Both the position numbers and the translations under genes were made by a program. Shown here piece after piece: positions 6,331 to 10,536 of a DNA stretch of 10,536 nucleotides (the first letter of the stretch is position 1; the number at the start of each line of letters is the position of its first letter). Below the pieces are notes generated by a model. That model was not told where the DNA came from. It was given only the letters and a program-made list of their open reading frames with translations, and made no database searches. Source of the DNA: JAMCRM01 sp041685075 (lineage in GTDB: Bacteria > Acidobacteriota > Terriglobia > Bryobacterales > Bryobacteraceae); contig JAWLGN010000195.1 of the NCBI GenBank assembly GCA_041685075.1, positions 1 to 10,536 on the forward strand. The letters are read 5' to 3'.

Positions 6331-7088
6331 CGCCCACCTCCGTCGAAGTTCGGCGGCTTGATGAAGTCGGCGTGGCCGAGGATCGAGATCACGTAGGGCC
6401 TGGCTGGCTCGCGGCCGGTTGCCAAGGTCCAGGCCACGTGGTGGTAGTGGGCCAGGAACAGCTTCACGGTCCAACGCCGGGCGCGGGCTTCTATGTGCGC
6501 CGGCGGAAGCTTGCCCTGCTCGTACCAGCGGCGCTCCTCGTCGTTGGCGCCGGCGAGCTGAAGCTTTGCCGCCGCCTGCCGGGCGAACTTGCCGGCTTCG
6601 TTCGCGGCCTCTTCCTGCGCCTTACGCTGCCGGTACAGGCCGGCGTAGAAGTGCGCCTGGTCCGAAGGCCACCTGGCGAAGGCTTCGCCGATTCTCCAGC
6701 ACAAGGCCTTGAGCGCCGCGTTCCACGGGCACTTCTTGCCTTTGACCCACACCTGAGTCGGGGCGAGGCCGGCGAAGCGCCAGATGCGCCCCACCGTGGG
6801 GCAGCGGCTGATCTCGATGTGCGCGGCCAACCCTGCGGCGATGACCGGGCCGACGATTCCCTTGGCCCACCTGGCAGCGGGGATCGTTTCCGTCCAGCTT
6901 TCGAGCGTTCTCCGGATCTGCTCTTCTTCGGCGCGGTGGCATTCACCGAGCCAATCGGCAATCGGCGCCGTCTGGCTCGCGGCGGCTTTCCGCCGGTCCC
7001 GCGCTTCGTAATACGCGTTGACCAGGAACCGAGCTTCACTGGTGGTGAGCGCCGCTGCGGCCGTATCGATGGTGGTGTTGGTCTCCAT
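6327..7088 (-). CDS. Phage protein with IS110-transposase-like helix-hairpin-helix region (253 aa)
   Basis: Residues 77-155 read like the C-terminal (Transposase_20) half of IS110-family transposases: GIVGPVIAAGLAAHIEISRC (77-96) as helix-hairpin-helix, WRFAGLAP (103-110) matching the AGLxP motif, then CPWNAALKALCWRIGEAF (120-137) and HFYAGLYRQRK (146-156). Residues 203-222 (ARRWTVKLFLAHYHHVAW and on) resemble the terminal IS110 helix. The N-terminal 70 residues are an unrelated charged helical segment; the RuvC-like DEDD catalytic domain is absent, and the usual Ser-Gly after AGLxP appears as K116-G117. It is therefore probably a DNA-binding phage protein and not an active transposase; no element ends flank it. 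ATG 7088 has GGGAGGA four bases upstream. Phage genes of this type are often labelled transposase by automatic pipelines. Confidence 0.75.
   Translation of the reverse strand: METNTTIDTAAAALTTSEARFLVNAYYEARDRRKAAASQTAPIADWLGECHRAEEEQIRRTLESWTETIPAARWAKGIVGPVIAAGLAAHIEISRCPTVGRIWRFAGLAPTQVWVKGKKCPWNAALKALCWRIGEAFARWPSDQAHFYAGLYRQRKAQEEAANEAGKFARQAAAKLQLAGANDEERRWYEQGKLPPAHIEARARRWTVKLFLAHYHHVAWTLATGREPARPYVISILGHADFIKPPNFDGGGR
6336..6341 (-). promoter_or_regulatory. Ribosome binding site deciding the GTG start of the ParB-like gene
   Basis: GGAGGT lies 5 bases before GTG 6330, within the last codons of the IS110-like gene. It fixes a GTG start that overlaps the upstream stop by 4 bp. Confidence 0.75.
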
Positions 7089-7152
7089 TGCTTCCTCCCT
7101 GCTTGGCTCGCTCGTGTCCCGTGGTGCTCTCGAACTGTTTGGCTGGTGCTCG
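7089..7152 (-). other. Longest intergenic gap, 64 bp
   Basis: Separates the DUF2303 gene from the IS110-like gene. Apart from the GGGAGGA ribosome binding site at 7093-7099, I see no clear -10/-35 pair, hairpin or terminator. An imperfect repeat of GAGCACCA occurs on the coding strand. It is the only place in the block where an internal promoter or processing site could easily sit. Confidence 0.5.
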
Positions 7153-7986
7153 CTACTTGGTCGCGCCGGACAGGATCGCCAGGCCAGTCTCGGCCTGAAC
7201 CTTGTCGCGGATCTCCTTCAGCGCGTCGGCGATGAAGCGGTGCGGCCGCTGGATTTCGTACCAGAACACGGCCTTGCCGTCGTGCAGCCGCCAGCGCAGG
7301 CGCACCGGAATGCGATATGCCGGCCCGTTCTCGTGAATGGAGATGCCGAGCACGAAGCCGTCCGGGATTTCAAGCGTTCCCTTCTTGGCCGTGCCGCGGA
7401 TCTCCTCGTCGTAGGTGAACTGGATCTGGCCGTTGCTGAGCCGCACGCCGGAGGAGAACGCCACTTCCTTCTTTGCCTCGAGCGTCAGTGCGACCTCGAG
7501 CAGCTCGGCGCCGGCGGGCTCGACCACATCGGGCAGGTTTTCTTCGAGGAAGCGGGCGAAATCGACCTGGCCAAGCTGCTGGCGGTTCTTGCCGAGCCAC
7601 GTCTGAAACTCGGCCGAGCGGCGGGTGGTGTAGGTGGCCACGTGCTCGCACCAGTTCGGCATGGCGATGCCGGTGGCTTCGTGGTAGTCGAGCACCGCCA
7701 CGAACTCTTCTTTCTCGGCATTGAAGAAGAGGTGGCTCACGCCGTGCCGGCCGAACTCGTTTACATAGGCGATGAAGCTGTCGGTGTCGTGCAGCGTGAC
7801 CTTCTGCCGGATGCGGAGCGGGCGCGGCAGATATTCCTCGAGCGACGTCAGCTCGTAATCCTTCGGAAGGACCGCATAGACGCCCTGGGTCCCGTCGGCG
7901 GGGACCGGGCGCGGTTCGCCGAGGGCGGCCCCGGCCGCGATCGCGGCCTGGACGTCGCCGATCGTTTCAGGTTCGTACTGCGGCAT
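7153..7986 (-). CDS. DUF2303 family protein, YfdQ-like (277 aa)
   Basis: Matches the DUF2303 family, to which YfdQ of the E. coli CPS-53 prophage belongs; function unknown. Recognisable stretches: LPKDYELTSLEEYLPRPLRI (40-59), VTLHDTDSFIAYVNEFG (63-79), FVAVLDYHEA (95-104), WCEHVATYTTRRSAEFQTW (112-130), VDFARFLEENLPDV (141-154), and a beta-rich C-terminal half ending in IPVRLRWRLHDGKAVFWYEI (226-245). The length is normal for the family. ATG 7986 overlaps the preceding stop by one base (TGATG) and has AAGGAGGT 6 bases before it, one of the strongest ribosome binding sites here. It follows the 239-aa and 112-aa genes, a grouping I associate with phage early regions, which suggests a shared role in DNA replication or recombination. 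Confidence 0.93.
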   Translation of the reverse strand: MPQYEPETIGDVQAAIAAGAALGEPRPVPADGTQGVYAVLPKDYELTSLEEYLPRPLRIRQKVTLHDTDSFIAYVNEFGRHGVSHLFFNAEKEEFVAVLDYHEATGIAMPNWCEHVATYTTRRSAEFQTWLGKNRQQLGQVDFARFLEENLPDVVEPAGAELLEVALTLEAKKEVAFSSGVRLSNGQIQFTYDEEIRGTAKKGTLEIPDGFVLGISIHENGPAYRIPVRLRWRLHDGKAVFWYEIQRPHRFIADALKEIRDKVQAETGLAILSGATK

Positions 7987-8324
7987 CAGATGACCTCCTT
8001 GAGTTCGCCTTTGCGGGGCGTTTCGATATCGACGACGCGGAGCGGCAGCATCTGCTGCTTCGGGTCGTTCCGGACCAGCCGGTTGTCGTCGGTGGCGTAG
8101 AAGACGGTCATGCCGCGGTCGCGCTCCGGCAGTTTGGTTTTCACTTGGCTCTCGACCATCAGCACGTCGGTCGAGCCTTTCGAAGCGGGCAGCACCTTGA
8201 GCGTCAGAGTGAGCGCGCCGCTCTTGCCGGCCGCGCGCACGGCGGCGACGACCTTGGCCAGCTCCTCGGAGAGTTCCTCGAGCGTGGCGCCGTTGTTGAT
8301 CTGAAGGATGGTCTCCTGGAACAT
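7986..8324 (-). CDS. Conserved phage protein of unknown function, 112 aa
   Basis: Resembles a small hypothetical protein that I recall beside DUF2303 in phage genomes; no function is known to me. It starts with a helix, MFQETILQINNGATLEELSE (1-20), continued by ELAKVVAAVRAAGKSG (21-36), then beta strands ALTLTLKVLPA (37-47) and VLMVESQVKTKLPE (54-67), then MTVFYATDDNRLVRNDPKQQ (72-91). ATG 8324 is preferred over an in-frame start at 8351, because GAGGAG lies 5 bases before it and the added nine residues are not family-like. The ribosome binding site overlaps the stop of the 239-aa gene, and the TGA shares one base with the DUF2303 ATG, so the two are translationally coupled. Confidence 0.82.
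   Translation of the reverse strand: MFQETILQINNGATLEELSEELAKVVAAVRAAGKSGALTLTLKVLPASKGSTDVLMVESQVKTKLPERDRGMTVFYATDDNRLVRNDPKQQMLPLRVVDIETPRKGELKEVI
7993..8000 (-). promoter_or_regulatory. Strong ribosome binding site of the DUF2303 gene
   Basis: AAGGAGGT, a full match to the SD consensus, lies 6 bases before ATG 7986 and inside the last codons of the 112-aa gene. High expression of the DUF2303 protein is likely. Confidence 0.8.
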
Positions 8325-8329
8325 CGCGG

Positions 8330-8335
8330 CTCCTC
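8330..8335 (-). promoter_or_regulatory. Ribosome binding site deciding the 112-aa gene start
   Basis: GAGGAG lies 5 bases before ATG 8324 and touches the TAG (8337-8335) of the 239-aa gene. It supports the shorter start over the one at 8351. Confidence 0.7.
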
Positions 8336-9054
8336 TACGCGGCGTCGGCATTCGCCTCTGCCGCGGACGTCGTGGTCGGGATGCGGCCGGCGAACTGCTG
8401 GCACATCTGGTGGAACTCGACGGCGCGCTGCGTCTCCTCCGGCGTAAGCCGCCGCAGGAACTTCAGCACGGCCTTGCCGTAGGTCTTGCCCTGGCCGTTC
8501 TGCGCCTTCTCCAGCTCGATCGCGACGAATGCCTGGTAATACGGGATGCCCTGTGTGGTGAGCTTGAGGAAGAACTGCCGGGCGTTGCGCACGCTGGTCG
8601 GCGGAAGCGACACCACCTCGGGAAACATCGCCTCGCCGCGCAGCATGAAGAGCTGCTTCACCTGCTTGCAGGCCTGCGCGCCGCTGCCGTCGCCGGCGCT
8701 GTCCCACCGCGCGAGCGGGCACTGGACGCACTGGCCGCCCGGCTTGCCCACGCCGGTGACGTTGTCCGGGGAGGAGCAGTCCGGCGGCACGTTGCCCGCG
8801 TCCTTGCTCTGGTAATAGGCGCGGGTGTCGCGTGCGAACACGATCACGCCTTCGATGCGCTGCGCCGTCTCTTCGCCCTCGAGCGTGGGGATCAGCCACA
8901 GCGCCGTGCCGGGGTTGACCTTGATGCGCGGCAGGTCGAACTCCGACACGCTGCCTCCGGCGATGTTAACGGCGAACGCCTCCTGCACCGCTTGCGCCGC
9001 TTCCGGACCGAGCGTCAGGGCGCGCGGCGCGTTGATCTTCACAAGTTCCTGCAT
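8335..9054 (-). CDS. Conserved phage protein with Cys cluster, 239 aa, unknown (possible DNA-binding role)
   Basis: Familiar as a hypothetical protein of phage early regions. The N-terminal part contains FDLPRIKVNPGTALWLIPTL (39-58) and IEGVIVFARDTRAYY (67-81), a beta-barrel-like pattern. The centre carries four Cys, C93 in PPDCSSPDN, C109 and C112 in QCVQCPLARW, and C129 in AQACKQ, which may bind zinc or an iron-sulfur cluster. Then comes LPPTSVRNARQFFLKL (150-165) followed by IPYYQAFVAIELEKAQN (170-186). ATG 9054 has AAGGAGAA 8 bases upstream. Its place in a replication/recombination block makes a single-stranded-DNA-binding role tempting, but this is inference only; no named domain is certain. 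Confidence 0.85.
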   Translation of the reverse strand: MQELVKINAPRALTLGPEAAQAVQEAFAVNIAGGSVSEFDLPRIKVNPGTALWLIPTLEGEETAQRIEGVIVFARDTRAYYQSKDAGNVPPDCSSPDNVTGVGKPGGQCVQCPLARWDSAGDGSGAQACKQVKQLFMLRGEAMFPEVVSLPPTSVRNARQFFLKLTTQGIPYYQAFVAIELEKAQNGQGKTYGKAVLKFLRRLTPEETQRAVEFHQMCQQFAGRIPTTTSAAEANADAA

Positions 9055-9076
9055 GATGGTTTTCTCCTTGGTTGAA

Positions 9077-9520
9077 CTAAGCCTTCCTGCTGCGCAGGGT
9101 GTGGACGAACGAGATCTTCAACGCCAGGCCGAGCGGCGCCGGCAGCGCGGCCCGCACGTCCTCCTCGGTGAAGATCCGCTCTTCCCTTTCCGCCTGGGCA
9201 GCCACATCCCGCGCCACTTCGCGCACGAACGCCGAGAGCGAATTGGTGTTGTAGTTTTCGCTGACGTACTGCGCGAGTTCGGAGGCCTTGAGCGCCTCGA
9301 CCACGCGCTCGCGGCCGTCGAGCGGGCTCGCGTAGATCTCCTGAGCCACCGACACCGTGCGGCCGTCGACGGTGGCCTTCGTCAGGCCTGCCTCGATGAA
9401 TTGCGGTATCAGGACTTCCTCCAACTCGTCGAGCTTGGCCTTGACTCCCTTCAGCTCCGCGTCGAGATCGCGTTTCCGGTTCTCCAGGCACACGAACTCT
9501 TTCAGTTGCTCCATGTTCAT
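9077..9520 (-). CDS. Coiled-coil phage protein, 147 aa, unknown
   Basis: No function recognised. Residues 1-40 form a strongly helical, charged coiled coil (MNMEQLKEFVCLENRKRDLD, then AELKGVKAKLDELEE). Next come FIEAGLTKATVDGRTVSVAQ (41-60), in which VDGRTV looks like a beta hairpin, and a second helical part (72-116) rich in Ala and Glu. The C-terminus ends in ALKISFVHTLRSRK. Proteins of this design, a short coiled coil plus a (V/K)xVDGRTV strand, are frequent in phage early regions. I place the start at ATG 9520, since AGAGGAG lies 10 bases upstream; ATG 9514 is also possible. A frame opening to 9664 would run into the HNH gene and is not credible. It follows the HNH gene with a 17-bp gap. 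Confidence 0.82.
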   Translation of the reverse strand: MNMEQLKEFVCLENRKRDLDAELKGVKAKLDELEEVLIPQFIEAGLTKATVDGRTVSVAQEIYASPLDGRERVVEALKASELAQYVSENYNTNSLSAFVREVARDVAAQAEREERIFTEEDVRAALPAPLGLALKISFVHTLRSRKA

Positions 9521-9530
9521 TGCGATCGTT

Positions 9531-9537
9531 CTCCTCT
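9531..9537 (-). promoter_or_regulatory. Ribosome binding site deciding the 147-aa gene start
   Basis: AGAGGAG lies 10 bases before ATG 9520 and 16 before ATG 9514, directly after the HNH stop. It rules against a start upstream of 9520. Confidence 0.6.
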
Positions 9538-10107
9538 TCAGCTCTCGATTGCGGCGGCGCCGTTCCGCCGCCTCAGTGCACGCTCCCGCATGCACGTCCG
9601 GCAGTGACGGCGGCCGTTGTGCTGATATGTGTTCTGCCCGTCGTAAGGGTGCCCTCGGGGGCAATGGATCTTTCTCGATTGCGCGTTCCCACGAAGCCCG
9701 AAGCGCCGGCGATAAGACTCACGATCCCGTTGCATCTTGCATTCGCGGCATCGACGACCGCCCTGAATGTAGATCGTGTTCTCCGGCGTGAACTCGTGCC
9801 CCGCTATGCAATGCGTGGCGCGCGCCAAGCGCGCAGGGGGCGATTCGCCACGGAGTACATTCTCCCGGTGCGTTACCAACTCCAGGTGAAATGGGTTGCA
9901 GCACGCGCGGTTGCGGCACAGATGGTCCAGTTCCAGATGGTCCGGGATGTCGCCGTGAACACGCGTGTAGAGAACCCGGTGAACCAGCACGATCCGGCCG
10001 TTAAGATTCGCCTCCCCGTAGCCCGCTTTCGTGCGTGCCCGATCCCAGGTCCAGCACCCGTTGGGATCAAAGGTGACGTGCGCGAGGACTTCTGACACGC
10101 CGGTCAT
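9538..10107 (-). CDS. HNH endonuclease with two C-terminal zinc modules (189 aa)
   Basis: DNA endonuclease of the HNH_3-like type. The core is LVHRVLYTRVHG (41-52) followed by LELDHLCRNRACCNPFHLEL (58-77), with D61-H62, N71 and H74 as HNH residues and C64/C69 as possible structural metal ligands, then VTHRENVLRG (78-87). Two further units follow with identical spacing C-x3-H-x15-C-x2-C: C100/H104/C120/C123 and C149/H153/C169/C172, each followed by a basic helix. These are zinc-ribbon-like DNA-binding modules that could direct the cut. ATG 10107 overlaps the helicase TGA (ATGA), with GGAG 9 bases upstream. Such proteins occur as free-standing homing-type nucleases in phages; because it sits tidily inside the gene chain, a regular phage function is equally possible. 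Confidence 0.92.
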   Translation of the reverse strand: MTGVSEVLAHVTFDPNGCWTWDRARTKAGYGEANLNGRIVLVHRVLYTRVHGDIPDHLELDHLCRNRACCNPFHLELVTHRENVLRGESPPARLARATHCIAGHEFTPENTIYIQGGRRCRECKMQRDRESYRRRFGLRGNAQSRKIHCPRGHPYDGQNTYQHNGRRHCRTCMRERALRRRNGAAAIES

Positions 10108-10536
10108 GACCGGATCTCCGCGAGGATCGCATTGATGACTTCAGCCCGCCTCTCAAGGGCGCGTTGAATTCTCTCGTCGACCGTGTGGCGCGCGATAAGG
10201 TGGATGTGGGTAACAGGCTTCGTCTGCCCCGGCCTATGCACGCGGGCGAGCGCTTGATCATACTCACCCAGTGAGAACGAGAGGGAAAAGAACAGACTGT
10301 AGCGCGCCCTGGTCAGATCGACGCCGACTCCGCCCGCGCTGATTTGCACGGCGAGGACCTGCGCCTCGCCGTTTTGCCACCGCTTCAGCTCGTCGCGGCG
10401 GCCCGAGAGCTCCAGGCTCGCGTAGCCGAGCGCCTGACAGGCCTCGTGAACCGCATCGAGGTCCGCGTGGAACCGGCAGAACACGACGACCGGTTCGTCG
10501 CTGCCGATGTCCTCCAGCGTGTCGGCCAGCAGCTTC
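10104..10536 (-). CDS. SNF2-type helicase/ATPase, C-terminal part, cut by the right edge
   Basis: The frame is open to the right edge, so the N-terminal ATPase lobe lies outside the window. The visible 143 residues are the second RecA-like lobe: VVVFCRFHADLD (16-27), LAVQISAGGVGVDLT (61-75; motif V), and QALARVHRPGQ (94-104; motif VI with the arginine finger region), then IHLIARHTVDERIQRALERR (111-130), typical of SNF2 proteins. The protein ends soon after this lobe, with no C-terminal extension. Phage SNF2 helicases are thought to act in replication or branch processing. Its TGA overlaps the HNH start by 4 bp. The GTG at 10484 is an internal Val codon in motif IV context, not a start. Confidence 0.93.
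   Translation of the reverse strand, partial: KLLADTLEDIGSDEPVVVFCRFHADLDAVHEACQALGYASLELSGRRDELKRWQNGEAQVLAVQISAGGVGVDLTRARYSLFFSLSFSLGEYDQALARVHRPGQTKPVTHIHLIARHTVDERIQRALERRAEVINAILAEIRS

Noticed and set aside
6327..7088. Intact IS110-family insertion sequence
   Set aside because: The catalytic N-terminal domain is missing, the gene is embedded by overlap in the phage gene chain, and there are no flanking non-coding element ends.
7933..7948. 16-bp perfect palindrome GGCCGCGATCGCGGCC
   Set aside because: It encodes an Ala-Ala-Ile-Ala-Ala run in which GCC/GCG codons around ATC give symmetry naturally in GC-rich DNA; no link to a gene boundary.
7018..8100. Long plus-strand open frame (360 codons) opposite the DUF2303 gene
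   Set aside because: Antisense shadow of DUF2303 and the IS110-like gene start; no ribosome binding site and no domain.
10104..10484. Complete small gene starting at GTG 10484
   Set aside because: The same frame continues upstream to the window edge with SNF2-like sequence (KLLADTLEDI), so this is the end of a larger gene.

Overview
The window looks like the early/replication block of a temperate or lytic tailed phage (or prophage) of a high-GC bacterium. The evidence is a dense run of phage-type genes on one strand, ATGA/GTGA overlaps between neighbours, strong Shine-Dalgarno (SD) sites, and families known mainly from phages (DUF2303/YfdQ, DUF6551-type ParB-like, VRR-NUC, phage Dcm-type methyltransferase, RepB-like primase). 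Base composition is high in G+C, above 60% by eye. The host cannot be fixed from this sequence; Pseudomonadota or Acidobacteriota would both fit. No integrase, structural gene, tRNA, rRNA, CRISPR array or insertion sequence with ends is visible.

All fifteen genes lie on the minus strand, so transcription runs from high to low coordinates. In transcription order they are: the C-terminal end of a SNF2-type helicase (cut by the right edge); an HNH endonuclease with two zinc modules; a coiled-coil 147-aa protein; a Cys-containing 239-aa protein; a 112-aa protein; a DUF2303 protein; a 253-aa protein carrying an IS110-transposase-like helix-hairpin-helix region; a ParB-like protein with HTH; a second, DUF6551-like ParB-fold protein; a 62-aa protein; a VRR-NUC nuclease; a DNA cytosine-5 methyltransferase; a 174-aa unknown; an HD phosphohydrolase of the YfbR type; and a RepB/AEP-like primase that runs off the left edge and has an apparent -1 frameshift at codon 16.

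Together they suggest one polycistronic unit for DNA replication, recombination, nucleotide handling and DNA modification. The helicase and primase act on replication. HNH and VRR-NUC nucleases process DNA ends or branches. The 239-aa/112-aa/DUF2303 trio is a recurrent but uncharacterised phage set. The ParB-like pair may bind or organise DNA, and the methyltransferase probably protects phage DNA from host restriction. The longest non-coding gap is 64 bp (7089-7152), so no internal promoter or terminator is evident.

The most notable observations are: a 30-bp near-perfect palindrome (14-bp arms, 2-bp spacer) inside the ParB-like gene; the primase frameshift in a four-A run; the domesticated-transposase-like protein; and degenerate internal repeats in the variable region of the methyltransferase. 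I see no complete, clearly new defence system.
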